Positions 41,861 through 51,686 of a DNA stretch of 64,000 nt are shown here, one piece after another (the stretch's first letter is position 1; each line of letters begins with the position of its first letter). Origin of the DNA: Flavobacteriales bacterium UBA6051. GTDB taxonomy: Bacteria; Bacteroidota; Bacteroidia; Flavobacteriales_D; Crocinitomicaceae. Position numbers and translations under genes: made by a program. The stretch covers positions 119,993-183,992 of the forward strand of contig DIYP01000015.1 in assembly GCA_002427735.1 (NCBI GenBank). The letters run 5' to 3'. The notes under the pieces are model-generated. The model was not told the DNA's origin. It made no database searches and saw only the letters and a list, made by a program, of their open reading frames with translations.

Positions 41861-43828
41861 TTACCTGTTCGAAAGCAAGCGACTTACAAAAGTAAAGGCG
41901 TCTTTCGCAACTTGCTCTCCAACTATTCGACCTTTAATATCATCCACAGGAGGGTGTATTCCTCCCCAAATCCTTGACAAACAGGTTTCGTCTGCAGCCT
42001 CTCGGTAGGTTGACCATTGAAGTGTGATATCCTCCGAAGGTCCATCTTCAAATTGGAGAAAATCATGCTTTTTCATAGTTAGTTCGCGAATACCCCCTGG
42101 AAAATAAGGGTCGCCAGTAATATATGTCAACACATCGGCTGCAGCGGTTGAAAAAGTTGAGTGACCTGAAATATAACCAGCAAAAGGAGGTGTAGCGAAT
42201 GAATAGCGTTGATATGGCCACCAGTTTTCGGCTAGAATCCAGCCTACTCCAGCATAGTCAGTCTTGGGATTATCAACGTTGTCCGGACCTCTCCAGGAAT
42301 ACAATTTGATTTTTCCAACATTGGCGTTATTATCTCCCGCAAGCGGATCCCCTTCTTCTATCAACTCAATTCTCCCTTCGATTAATGGAATTCCCTGAGG
42401 ATTATAATTTGGAAGAGCTTCATCACTACACTGCCCGTTACCTGCTAACCATCGTATTGCCGATATTGGGCGAACATAATCGTAATAAGCTTTTACACTC
42501 CAGGCGGAGATACCAGCATCGTGCATCGCTCCAGTCAATGCTAAATAGGTAAAGATATCCCAGGTCAAATCATCCAATCGTTCCCCTTTACCCTTCCACT
42601 TTTTCTCACAACTAGGATGATCGGAAACACTATTTAGGGTCGTAACCCAGTGTCCAGGAGGCGACGCCGTATTAACACCATCAACCCAATACTCCGCTAT
42701 TACGCGTGCATAATCGCCACGTTTCACCCAATTAGGAGCATACTCCTCGCCCGTCTTTGGGTTCATCAGTGTAGTTGTTGTTTTTGTACCTCCCTTTTCC
42801 AAATTATAAAAGTCTTCATACTCCGCATATTTCAATGGCAGCATGCCTTTTGTTGAGCCAATAGAGCGTGGAGAAATATCAATCATGGTAGTATCATCTG
42901 GATCACAATGTCCCCCCCAAATTGAAACCAATGAAAAATTCCATTTATATGCATCAGAGTTTTCTGGATCACTCTCCGAACTGATATATGGAGGTGGACC
43001 TGGATCGTTGTATACGATGTAATCAACTCCATCGCGGTGAAGAACTTTTCTTTGTTTTTCCCCCATCGCAAAGGGAACGATTTGCCCCCAATGAGGAGTT
43101 AAAAACTCATCCTCAGGTCCAATTAATAAGAAATTCCAATCAACTAAAGTGGAGTCCCACCCTTTCTTGTTAATATAATCTTTAATTGATAGAGGTTGCC
43201 AACGATTGGGATGCTGAATTCTCGGATTTCCTGGATAATTGGGTAACAAAGCAAAATTAATAGGGTTGTAATTTTCTCCTACATAGTTTTCAAGATCTCC
43301 GGCTGGCTCCTGAAAACCAAAATCCAAAATCATTTTTCCAATATAATTCCCCAACGCTTCTGGCGAACCAGTTGTATAATCCGTAGAACGCATTGACTCT
43401 TTATAACCAAGTGCTTCAAACAGAAATTGTAAAGTATCAATGGTTCGATCCTTACTTGGATACAACTGAAAACGCCCTCTTAAAACACGATATGCCGCAT
43501 AATTAACGGCAATAGTTCTTGCGCTATCAATACTCTCAGGAATCGGAAACTTTGAGAAATCAAAGGGAATCTCAAAGCCATCGATCGTGTTTCCTAAAAA
43601 AAGTGGTTGAGGTTTCTCTTCGTAAACGGTCCATGCATCGTACATTGCAGCAGACATGTGATACATATTTCGCGCATGCACGGTTGGACCAAATCCATCA
43701 CGTTTTATAACCTCCACAGCAGCATCCATCCATACACGTGCTGCCGATTTCCCATTTAACTGAGCTAATAGTCCGTTCATATGATTCAACAGAACCATAC
43801 AGAACATAACCAAAATAATCTTCTTCAT
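41861..43828 (-). CDS. Secreted vanadium-dependent haloperoxidase / PAP2-superfamily protein
   Basis: A 655-residue exported protein. I start at ATG 43828 (MKKIILVMFCMVLLNHMNGL, a signal peptide); the open frame extends upstream but only through a TTG and a region without signal character. The vanadate/phosphate-binding motifs of the superfamily are all present: KAYYDYVRP, ISGHSTFS (ISGH in place of PSGH) and SRIWGGIHPPVDD. This set defines bacterial vanadium-dependent haloperoxidases and the related acid phosphatases. Marine flavobacteria carry both; which halide, if any, is used cannot be told. Divergent from the ABC exporter gene over 122 bp. Confidence 0.82.
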   Translation of the reverse strand: MKKIILVMFCMVLLNHMNGLLAQLNGKSAARVWMDAAVEVIKRDGFGPTVHARNMYHMSAAMYDAWTVYEEKPQPLFLGNTIDGFEIPFDFSKFPIPESIDSARTIAVNYAAYRVLRGRFQLYPSKDRTIDTLQFLFEALGYKESMRSTDYTTGSPEALGNYIGKMILDFGFQEPAGDLENYVGENYNPINFALLPNYPGNPRIQHPNRWQPLSIKDYINKKGWDSTLVDWNFLLIGPEDEFLTPHWGQIVPFAMGEKQRKVLHRDGVDYIVYNDPGPPPYISSESDPENSDAYKWNFSLVSIWGGHCDPDDTTMIDISPRSIGSTKGMLPLKYAEYEDFYNLEKGGTKTTTTLMNPKTGEEYAPNWVKRGDYARVIAEYWVDGVNTASPPGHWVTTLNSVSDHPSCEKKWKGKGERLDDLTWDIFTYLALTGAMHDAGISAWSVKAYYDYVRPISAIRWLAGNGQCSDEALPNYNPQGIPLIEGRIELIEEGDPLAGDNNANVGKIKLYSWRGPDNVDNPKTDYAGVGWILAENWWPYQRYSFATPPFAGYISGHSTFSTAAADVLTYITGDPYFPGGIRELTMKKHDFLQFEDGPSEDITLQWSTYREAADETCLSRIWGGIHPPVDDIKGRIVGEQVAKDAFTFVSRLLSNR

Positions 43829-43923
43829 AGTTTCTTTCGTGTAATGCGCTTGCTTTATCAAGTATCGCACCAGCCTTTGCAAAAATATCCAAATAAAAGA
43901 ACTCGGTACTACCATTTTGTGTG

Positions 43924-43931
43924 TAATTTTG
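43924..43931 (+). promoter_or_regulatory. -7 box upstream of the ABC exporter gene
   Basis: TAATTTTG matches TAnnTTTG and lies 20 bp before the ATG at 43951. I found no TTG at the right distance upstream, so this is a partial promoter match only. Confidence 0.35.
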
Positions 43932-43950
43932 TAGGTGCAATAACGATTGA

Positions 43951-45771
43951 ATGCTTCGACCAAAAAGACAAAAAGAGCGCGTTAAACTATCCAAGGATAG
44001 CATCCAAAAAGCAAAGAAGATTTTTTCTTACCTGCGACCCTACCGAGGGGTCTTTTTAATCGGATGGGTATTTCTGGTTCTTTCCAGCTTGATTGGACTG
44101 CTTTTCCCCCTTCTTATGGGACAATTATTAGGTGGAGAAGCGAGCGAAGCAAGCTCTATGTCTGGTTTACTGGAAGCATTATCCATTAATGGATTAAATT
44201 CATTTGCCATTGCGCTCTTCATTATGTTTGGTGTGCAATCGCTTTTCTCTTTTTTAAGAATTGTCCTTTTCACGCAGGTTGCGGAAAATACATTGAGAGA
44301 TATTCGTAAAGATGCTTTCTCCCGGTTGATTTACATGCCCATGGACTTTTTCAATAAGAATAAAGTGGGTGAATTGACCAGTCGCATATCCTCAGACATT
44401 GAGAAAATACAGGAAACCCTTCGTACAACAATTGCAGAGTTTTTCCGACAAATAGTCATCATTATAGGTGGAATAATATTCTTATTCATCCTTTCATGGA
44501 AATTAGCGCTCATCATGCTGGCAACGGTGCCTGTAATGATCATTGTTGCAGTATTCTTTGGACGATTTATTCGTAAACTCTCGCGCAACGCACAGGATGA
44601 AGCAGCATCCGCCAACTCAATCATTGAGGAAGCCTTGATGGGAATCACGAATGTTAAATCATTCACTCGTGAGACATTCATGCTAAATAAATACGGTAAA
44701 GCGATCGATAACATTCGCGCACTAAATATTAAGAGCGGAATCTGGAGGGGAATTTTTGTCTCCTTCATTATCTTTTGTTTGTTTGGAGCAATTGTATTTA
44801 TTGTCTGGCAAGGATCTTTAATGACACAAGGACCAAATCCTGAATTGACGCTAGGAGATTTCTTATCCTTTATCATGTTTACCATCATGATGGGAACATC
44901 TTTTGGATCCGTTCCAGATTTTTACGCAAGTATTCAGAAAGCAATTGGAGCGACTGAAAATCTAATGTCAATCATTGACACTGAAAATGAAAAAGAACTT
45001 CTTAAAGGAAACGAAAAGCCTAGTATTACAGGACAAGTTCGCTTCCAAAGCGTCTCTTTTAGTTATCCGCAAAGAAGCGATATTCAAGTGCTGAAGGATA
45101 TTTCTTTTGAAATTCAAGAAAACCAAACCATTGCTTTTGTTGGATCTTCTGGAGCCGGCAAGTCGACCATTGCCTCATTACTCTTAAATTATTATCCTTT
45201 AACAGGCGGGAAAATTGTTTTCGGGGATACACAAGCGGATCATATTGATGTAGAACATTTACGATCACATATCGCTATTGTTCCTCAAGAAGTCATTCTT
45301 TTTGCAGGAACGATCAGAGAAAATATTGCGTTCGGTCGATTAAATGCATCTGAAGAAGAAATCATCGAAGCTGCAAGAAAGGCAAATGCTCTAGAGTTCA
45401 TCAATGCTTTCCCTGATCAACTGGATACAGAAGTCGGCGACCGTGGAATTCAATTGTCCGGAGGTCAAAAACAACGCATTGCAATAGCAAGAGCAATTCT
45501 TAAAGACCCAACCATTTTAATTCTTGATGAGGCGACCTCTGCACTGGATTCAGAATCTGAAAAACTCGTGCAAGAAGCATTGAATACTTTGATGAAGGGA
45601 CGGACTTCGTTTGTGATCGCTCACCGCCTTTCTACGATCAAAGATGCGGATAGCATATTTGTGCTTGATCAAGGGGAAATAAAAGAAGTTGGTAAGCACG
45701 AAGAACTCATATCCTTGAATGGAATCTATGCTAATCTAGTTGATTTACAAGGAGTCAACAGTCATCAATAA
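43951..45771 (+). CDS. ABC exporter, fused permease-ATPase (MsbA/lipid A or multidrug type)
   Basis: A 606-residue half-transporter. Six transmembrane helices occupy about residues 30-330 (FLIGWVFLVLSSLIGLLFPL is the first). The nucleotide-binding domain carries Walker A GSSGAGKST (398-406), the Q-loop IVPQEVILFAGTIRENI, signature LSGGQKQRIAIARAI, Walker B TILILDEATSALDS and the switch histidine AHRLSTI. Two copies form the exporter. The substrate (lipid, peptide or drug) cannot be assigned. Monocistronic by spacing. Confidence 0.93.
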   Translation: MLRPKRQKERVKLSKDSIQKAKKIFSYLRPYRGVFLIGWVFLVLSSLIGLLFPLLMGQLLGGEASEASSMSGLLEALSINGLNSFAIALFIMFGVQSLFSFLRIVLFTQVAENTLRDIRKDAFSRLIYMPMDFFNKNKVGELTSRISSDIEKIQETLRTTIAEFFRQIVIIIGGIIFLFILSWKLALIMLATVPVMIIVAVFFGRFIRKLSRNAQDEAASANSIIEEALMGITNVKSFTRETFMLNKYGKAIDNIRALNIKSGIWRGIFVSFIIFCLFGAIVFIVWQGSLMTQGPNPELTLGDFLSFIMFTIMMGTSFGSVPDFYASIQKAIGATENLMSIIDTENEKELLKGNEKPSITGQVRFQSVSFSYPQRSDIQVLKDISFEIQENQTIAFVGSSGAGKSTIASLLLNYYPLTGGKIVFGDTQADHIDVEHLRSHIAIVPQEVILFAGTIRENIAFGRLNASEEEIIEAARKANALEFINAFPDQLDTEVGDRGIQLSGGQKQRIAIARAILKDPTILILDEATSALDSESEKLVQEALNTLMKGRTSFVIAHRLSTIKDADSIFVLDQGEIKEVGKHEELISLNGIYANLVDLQGVNSHQ

Positions 45772-45928
45772 GTTGATTTTCTTGTCCGCATGAACTACTA
45801 AATTTTGTTCGTTCATTGGAATTGGCAATTTGATAAATGGATTATATCGTTTGGTCGTTTTGTTTGACGAAACCGTAAGTAAGGCCGTCTAAAAAGTAGG
45901 AAACTATTCCTAACTAAACGACTAACAG

Positions 45929-46273
45929 ATGAGACATTTACTACTCACAGTGGCATTCTTTGCTATTTCAGGATTTATGTACGCACAGCAAACCGTGCAA
46001 CAGCAAGCAGCTGTTTTTCACTACACACTAAAGGTAACTGACGTTGGCACATGGAGTGATGACGGAACAGTAAAAGTTGTTCAAACTATATTGAAACCAA
46101 TTTTCGATGCGCCACCTAAAATGAATGAGCAAGGAGCATTTGTTATCACAACAAATTTCCCTATTAAAGAAGAAAAGACCTCATTGATTCTTGCAAATGA
46201 AGGTTTCGACTTAGCCGATTTTCGAATGCGTACTGATATTGATTCAGACGCAACAACAGTAGAGACTGAATAG
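45929..46273 (+). CDS. Small secreted protein of unknown function
   Basis: A 114-residue protein with signal peptide MRHLLLTVAFFAISGFMYAQ and a mature part of about 90 residues. No family recognised. Segments TLKVTDVGTWSDDGTVKVVQ and GAFVITTNFPIKEEKTSLIL look beta-rich. It lies 44 bp before a large secreted modular protein, probably in one transcript. A comparable small secreted gene (51145-51480) precedes the other large modular protein on the opposite strand; sequence similarity between the two small proteins is not obvious by eye. Confidence 0.7.
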   Translation: MRHLLLTVAFFAISGFMYAQQTVQQQAAVFHYTLKVTDVGTWSDDGTVKVVQTILKPIFDAPPKMNEQGAFVITTNFPIKEEKTSLILANEGFDLADFRMRTDIDSDATTVETE

Positions 46274-46317
46274 TCAAAATTAATTTCATCTTACTCACTA
46301 CTCAATACAAACCCACT

Positions 46318-48564
46318 ATGATACATTCATTACATTATCGTTTTTTAGCCATTCTATTCATGTTTTTCCTATCAGGACAAGCTACCGCTCAAGGAGGGGA
46401 AAATTGTGGTTCAGCACAAGCTGTTACGCCCGACGGGTCATGTTATATTGCCAATACAATAGGTGCTGCAGATAACATAGGAGGCGAAGTCGGATGTGCT
46501 ACTACGGGAGGGCCGAACGGACATCGAGATGTTTGGTTTTCTTTCGTTGCCACAGCTAATCAGTTCGATGTTAATACGACTAATAACTCTGTACCCAATA
46601 ATAATGCGGAAATACTGCTTTTCTCGGGAGGTTGTGGCAGCCTTACACTAGAGTTCTCGACGTGTGGAACAATGCCATTTGCTGATAATTTTGTTGGACT
46701 AATTCCAGGGAACACCTACTTTGTGGTAGTATCAACGCCACAAGGAGGGAGTAACGATGGATCTTTAGATGTCTGCATCAACAATACAGCAGTTGCCTCG
46801 CCTCCATCTAATGACGACTGTACAGGTGCGACACCAGTACTTACAGATGGTTCTTGTAATCCAGGAACTACGGTAGCCGGAAATGATAGCTGGACAGGAG
46901 AAGTGGGATGTGCAACTACTGGCGCTGATGAAGAACACATTGATGTTTGGTACTCATTTGTAGCTACGGGTGGGGTGTTTGACATTGTGGCTAATGATCT
47001 TACGATTGGTGATGATCTTGAAATTGTTTTAGTAGACCCGGGAGCAACACCTTGCGTAAGCGCATTTACCGTGTTAGATACCTACTGTGGACCATCACCA
47101 CTTGCCGGAAACTATGCAGGATTGGTTCCTGGAAACACTTACTATTACACCGTTTCATCAAATAGCAATCAAGTTGGAACATTCGAAACATGCGTTACCA
47201 ATTCCAATATCACCAATGACGACTGTACTGGTGCAATTCCAGTAGCCGTTGGAGCTGCAGGAATCTGTGTTGAAGTGGGAGGTACAAATGCTGGAGCTAC
47301 TGATTCCGGAGTCGCGGCACCTTCCTGTGGTGGTTATGCTGGCGGAGATGTTTGGTACTCTATTACTGTTCCGGCTTCCGGTAACGTGACTTTCGGTGTT
47401 GATTTTGCAGCATCAGGTAGTCTTACAGATATGGCAATGGCGATTTACTCAGGTACGTGTGGATCATTGACAGAAATCGATTGTGATGATGACAGTGGAA
47501 CCGGATTACTGCCAGACATACAAGCCACAGGTCTTACTCCTGGCTCTACTGTTTATATTCGTCTTTGGGACTTTGGTAATGTGGATGTTGGTGCGTTTGA
47601 CTTATGTATTTCTGAGCCTCCTGTAACACTCTCAAATCAAGATTGTGTATCAGCACTTCCTATATGCTCTGATGCAACTTTTAATGGGTCATCTAACGGA
47701 GCGGGTTCAGTAAATGATCTTACAGCAGGAAACGAAGACTGCCTTTTTGGTGAAAATCAGTCGAGCTGGTTATACATAGAAATAACTTCTCCAGGAGACT
47801 TTATGTTCACAATTAGTCCAGACAATGGAACCGATGATTATGACTTTGCACTATGGCATTATGTTGGAGGCGTTGGTCAACAATGTCCACCTGCAGATGG
47901 TGAGGTAGACCGTTGTTCTTACGGAGCTGGAGCTGGATTTGGTGGTTCGTACGACACGGGATTGGATGATGGGACAATTGTCACTCCTGCACCAACCGAT
48001 AACTCCGAATCAGCTTCAGGTGACAACTGGGTAAACGAACTGCCAGTGGTCGCAGGCGATGCCATCATGCTTATCATCGATAACTTCTCCTCAACAACTT
48101 CGCCTTATACATTAGATTTTACAGGTGATGCAGGTTTGGATTGCACTATTTTACCTTCAGAGTTCATGACATTCTATGCTGTAGAGGAAGGAAACGACAA
48201 CTTAATCAAGTGGACGACATTAACGGAGATCAACAATAGCTACTTCACTGTTCAACACTCTCTTGATGGGGAAACATGGGAAACGATAGGAATTGTTGAC
48301 GGAGCTGGAACCTCATCCGAAAAGCAACATTATGCGTTGATGCACAATGATGTTCGAAAAACGGTAAACTACTATCGAATGTACCAAACTGATTTCGACG
48401 GTACTGAAGGTAGTATGAAAGTTATTTCAATTGACAATTCCTTCAGTGGTGGAAAAGTGGTAATGACAACCAACCTTATTGGTCAAGAAGTAGATCATAC
48501 CTATAAAGGCTTTGTACTGGATGTCTACGAAGATGGAACATCCAGAAAACGACTACAACCATAA
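46318..48564 (+). CDS. Large secreted modular protein with T9SS-type C-terminus
   Basis: A 748-residue protein with signal peptide (ends SGQATAQ). About four tandem beta-sandwich modules of 130-150 residues follow, each opening ENCGSAQ or NDDCTGA (twice) or NQDCVSA, and each containing DVWYS(F/I)-like strands and PGNTYY-like turns. These resemble the bacterial pre-peptidase C-terminal (PPC) domains of secreted proteins. The C-terminus has a segment LIKWTTLTEINNSYFTVQHS, typical just before T9SS sorting domains, and ends GFVLDVYEDGTSRKRLQP. No enzymatic domain is seen; likely surface-exposed binding protein. Confidence 0.78.
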   Translation: MIHSLHYRFLAILFMFFLSGQATAQGGENCGSAQAVTPDGSCYIANTIGAADNIGGEVGCATTGGPNGHRDVWFSFVATANQFDVNTTNNSVPNNNAEILLFSGGCGSLTLEFSTCGTMPFADNFVGLIPGNTYFVVVSTPQGGSNDGSLDVCINNTAVASPPSNDDCTGATPVLTDGSCNPGTTVAGNDSWTGEVGCATTGADEEHIDVWYSFVATGGVFDIVANDLTIGDDLEIVLVDPGATPCVSAFTVLDTYCGPSPLAGNYAGLVPGNTYYYTVSSNSNQVGTFETCVTNSNITNDDCTGAIPVAVGAAGICVEVGGTNAGATDSGVAAPSCGGYAGGDVWYSITVPASGNVTFGVDFAASGSLTDMAMAIYSGTCGSLTEIDCDDDSGTGLLPDIQATGLTPGSTVYIRLWDFGNVDVGAFDLCISEPPVTLSNQDCVSALPICSDATFNGSSNGAGSVNDLTAGNEDCLFGENQSSWLYIEITSPGDFMFTISPDNGTDDYDFALWHYVGGVGQQCPPADGEVDRCSYGAGAGFGGSYDTGLDDGTIVTPAPTDNSESASGDNWVNELPVVAGDAIMLIIDNFSSTTSPYTLDFTGDAGLDCTILPSEFMTFYAVEEGNDNLIKWTTLTEINNSYFTVQHSLDGETWETIGIVDGAGTSSEKQHYALMHNDVRKTVNYYRMYQTDFDGTEGSMKVISIDNSFSGGKVVMTTNLIGQEVDHTYKGFVLDVYEDGTSRKRLQP

Positions 48565-48578
48565 ATAAAACGCACAAA

Positions 48579-48608
48579 AAAAGGGAGGTCAATATTGACC
48601 TCCCTTTT
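48579..48608. terminator. 30-bp perfect palindrome, bidirectional terminator
   Basis: A perfect 30-bp palindrome centred between 48593 and 48594 (core GGGAGGTCAATATTGACCTC) flanked by A-run on the left and T-run on the right. It lies 14 bp after one stop and 20 bp from the convergent stop, so it ends both transcripts. Confidence 0.88.
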
Positions 48609-48628
48609 CTTTTTAAGAATATTATTTT

Positions 48629-51142
48629 TTAGTGAACCAGAATTCGTTGTTTTGATCCAGTGTTCACATCATGAATCATGAACACACCTTTTTGATTAAA
48701 ACTGATGTGCGTTGTTCCCGATGAAGATTTAACCAATTTTCCATCCAAGGAATAAATCTCAACTGAAGCTGGCGAGCTTAAAACAATGTGTTGATTCACC
48801 TGATCATAGTAAGCACTCAATACACTTGCATTTACAGCAATAGAACCATGACTTTTCTTCGTACCATCTAAATCAACACCAGTTAAGCTATAATAATTCA
48901 ATCCATTTGAAGGATCAAGATGTATTAACTGATAATTGATCAATGATTGAGAGTTTTCTGCTGCTTCTACTCTACCAACTTCTTGCATCTCACCACCTGG
49001 AAGCCAGTGATTGACAATGAAGTAATCTGTATTTGTTTCAGTGATCGTTTCCCACTCAATAACTGTTTCGCCGTTAATGAATTGACCGGTAAAGCTCGCC
49101 AATTCAGCAGGTAGTAAACAATTAATTGTTCCTGGCTCAGATGTTAATCCATCTACCGTACAACCAACGTTTGACCAAACACCAATTTCACCATCTCCAA
49201 ACGTTTTAACCGAAACCGTACAATCGGTCTCACCCGCGGCACAAGCTGTAATTGGTTTGGCTTGCAGTTGAAAACAAACTTGCCATCCGCCTAACGTTGG
49301 ACAACCAGTAAAACTGTTATCTCCATAATTATCATTCGGATTCAGGTTATCATTGGTACAATCTAAAAGCCCCGCATTTTCAATATCGAAAGAGTCATAA
49401 TTAGTCGTAAAGAACCAACCTGCTCCTACATCATCACCAGCTGTATATCCGAGTGAATTCGGACTTGAAAGGTTATAATCTACCGTTCCAGCAGGGTACC
49501 AAGCCCAGTTCCCAGCAGGATCACCTTCGCATGCTGGAAATGGAGGGCCAAAGTAGCTTTGTGTTCCCTGCGTTACAAGTGCCGTAGTTACTGTCGGCAT
49601 ACCTGATCCATCAAATGACACTGGATCCCAGCAATCGCCGAACGTCGGAACAATCCCTTGAAGATAGTTACAATTGACACTTTCATAGGTGTTAATCGTA
49701 TAACAGAAAGTAACCACTTCACCAGGTAAGTATGGTCCTCCGGCAGGAGACCCCAATGATGTCGCCGTAACCGCCAATGTGTTATCCGTGTTACATGCAC
49801 TGTTATCCGGGTTCTGTGTTATACATAATGTAAAGTTCCCCTCATCACCAGAAGCATCAGATACAGCTAAAAGATAAGTTGTGTTAGCATTTACCGGAAT
49901 ATCTGTTAAAACAGACGATCCAGCCGTACCTTCACTACACGCTACTGTTGTCCAAGGTGAAATACACCCATTATCAGTAAACAATGCCCACTCAGGATCA
50001 GATAAGTCGCTAGCACTGGACAAGTCAATGTCCAATGTAGCCACTAATGCATCTGTTGTAATCTGATACCAAACTGTAGGGCCTGGCATTTCAGCACAAT
50101 CAGGAGGACCAACAAAATCAAGTCCTGCAGTTGCTCCTGTATTACAATCATTCGTACACAAGGCAGCTCCACCTGAAGGGTTCAACGTTAACACCTCAGC
50201 ATTTGGACACTCTTCGTTGTCCACACAAGTACTTGTCGGTGTATCGTTTTGAGTGACACATAGCGTGAAATCACCTTCATCCGCCGTAGCATCTGAAACA
50301 GCAATTAAATAAGTGGTATTTGCAGAGACATTGAGCGAAGTAATCGAAGCTGAACCCGCAGTTCCTTCAATACAATCTTCAGGAGTAAACGTAATACAAT
50401 CTGCGGTACTGAAAACTGTGAACTCGGGATCAGAAAGATCGCCACTTGTCAAATTAACATCAATTGTTGTTGTAGTTGCTGAAGTTGTGATCTCATACCA
50501 AACTGTTGAGTTAGGTAAATCAAAACAATTCACCCCTATAAAGTCAGGCCCTGCGCTAGCTCCTGTATTACAATCTGTAACACATGCCGCAGCAGCTCCT
50601 GGCGCATTCAATGTTAGCGTTGCAGGCGTATTACAATCCTCATTATCCACACAAGCTGGGTTCACAGCTGGGTTTGTAACACAAGCACTGGTTGTACCTC
50701 CAGTACTATTTCCATTACTTGAAACAACAATCCAATAGGTTTCTCCAGTAGTCAATCCAGTTATTGATCCACTAAGAGCAGTATAGTTACCATTTCCGCC
50801 ATCAAAACAGCCTTCTTCTACAAAACCAGCACAAGTGCTCGCCGGTGTTCCAGACACAACGAGGAACTCTGGTCTAAAACCATTCTGAGTAGAACTTATA
50901 TCAATATCAGCATTAGGGCCTTGGGCTGTGAACTGAAACCACGTATCTAATGTTCCTTCCTCACACGTACCTGCCGCAAGTGCATTCGTATTACTCGGTG
51001 AGGTTGTAGCACAAATAGTTCCCGTTAAATCAGTTACTGTAATTGCACTAGCACAATCATCCTGTCCATAAGCTGTATGAACAGTCATTAAGGCTCCTAA
51101 AACAAAAAAGAGCCCTTTCATTCCTTTTATCATCGCCTTCAT
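48629..51142 (-). CDS. Large secreted modular protein with T9SS sorting domain
   Basis: An 837-residue secreted protein with signal peptide ending VHTAYGQ. Three PPC-like beta modules (about 27-165, 168-305, 308-445) are each cysteine-containing; modules two and three share VDNEDCN/VDNEECP openings, NDCNTGA(S/T)AG and NTTYL(I/L)AVSDA strands, a clear tandem duplication. A unique region follows, then VIEWETITETNTDYFIVNHW and a C-terminal sorting domain (SVEIYSLDGKLVKSSSGTTH, GVFMIHDVNTGSKQRILVH). Mirror partner of the 46318-48564 gene across the terminator. No catalytic motif seen. Confidence 0.78.
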   Translation of the reverse strand: MKAMIKGMKGLFFVLGALMTVHTAYGQDDCASAITVTDLTGTICATTSPSNTNALAAGTCEEGTLDTWFQFTAQGPNADIDISSTQNGFRPEFLVVSGTPASTCAGFVEEGCFDGGNGNYTALSGSITGLTTGETYWIVVSSNGNSTGGTTSACVTNPAVNPACVDNEDCNTPATLTLNAPGAAAACVTDCNTGASAGPDFIGVNCFDLPNSTVWYEITTSATTTTIDVNLTSGDLSDPEFTVFSTADCITFTPEDCIEGTAGSASITSLNVSANTTYLIAVSDATADEGDFTLCVTQNDTPTSTCVDNEECPNAEVLTLNPSGGAALCTNDCNTGATAGLDFVGPPDCAEMPGPTVWYQITTDALVATLDIDLSSASDLSDPEWALFTDNGCISPWTTVACSEGTAGSSVLTDIPVNANTTYLLAVSDASGDEGNFTLCITQNPDNSACNTDNTLAVTATSLGSPAGGPYLPGEVVTFCYTINTYESVNCNYLQGIVPTFGDCWDPVSFDGSGMPTVTTALVTQGTQSYFGPPFPACEGDPAGNWAWYPAGTVDYNLSSPNSLGYTAGDDVGAGWFFTTNYDSFDIENAGLLDCTNDNLNPNDNYGDNSFTGCPTLGGWQVCFQLQAKPITACAAGETDCTVSVKTFGDGEIGVWSNVGCTVDGLTSEPGTINCLLPAELASFTGQFINGETVIEWETITETNTDYFIVNHWLPGGEMQEVGRVEAAENSQSLINYQLIHLDPSNGLNYYSLTGVDLDGTKKSHGSIAVNASVLSAYYDQVNQHIVLSSPASVEIYSLDGKLVKSSSGTTHISFNQKGVFMIHDVNTGSKQRILVH

Positions 51143-51144
51143 AA

Positions 51145-51480
51145 TTAGTTGGATTGAGATGATTCAACATTGTCAAGCGCATCTTTTGGGAAGACAATGA
51201 TTGTCGTAAATTGATCCCAGATGACTTCTGCATTGACATGATCCAAGCGAGAGGCTTCGATCGTTTCTAATAATTCTCTTGTGTAAAGAAGCTTATAATC
51301 AGTTGCTGAAATTTGCGCTTCAAACGTACCTTCCAGCTTTAAATAGAGCTCTTTGGTTGTAAGTTCTGCGCGCATTCCGTCCTCAAAATTTACGGTGTAC
51401 GCGTCATCACCTTTGGATTGTGAAAAGCCGGCAAAAGAAATGAGAAGCGCAGCCACCACAGTTAGGAGTATAGTTTTCAT
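51145..51480 (-). CDS. Small secreted protein of unknown function, operon with the large modular protein
   Basis: A 111-residue protein with signal peptide MKTILLTVVAALLISFAGFS. The mature 90 residues contain MRAELTTKELYLKLEGTFEA and AEVIWDQFTTIIVFPKDALD, beta-rich, no known family. It precedes the large modular protein by only 2 bp, so the two are surely cotranscribed and may act together. Upstream is a 206-bp AT-rich gap with no gene. Confidence 0.75.
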   Translation of the reverse strand: MKTILLTVVAALLISFAGFSQSKGDDAYTVNFEDGMRAELTTKELYLKLEGTFEAQISATDYKLLYTRELLETIEASRLDHVNAEVIWDQFTTIIVFPKDALDNVESSQSN

Positions 51481-51686
51481 TTTAAGTCAGTTAGTCCAAT
51501 GTGTTAACTACAAATTAAGAAAATAAATGGGTGCAAGCCAAATTTTAACACAGATATTAAGCAAACATGCTTTTTTTAACGCAACCACTTAATATTCTAA
51601 AAATCAAAGATCTAACAAAAACTAAATCGTTTAACTATTAACCTATTATAAATCAAGGCAGAATACAAAAAAACAGGTTTTGTCGC

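Noticed and set aside
43829..43963. N-terminal extension of the haloperoxidase reading frame
   Set aside because: It would start at TTG, cover the divergent promoter region, and bury a clear signal peptide beginning at ATG 43828.
44331..44888. 185-codon minus-strand open frame inside the ABC exporter
   Set aside because: Antisense of transmembrane codons; no motif, and the plus-strand product is unambiguous.
51481..51686. Possible RNA gene in the AT-rich gap before the DUF819 gene end
   Set aside because: Only a short AAGCA/TGCTT stem with a T-run is visible; no cloverleaf or conserved RNA structure, and no gene upstream for it to terminate.
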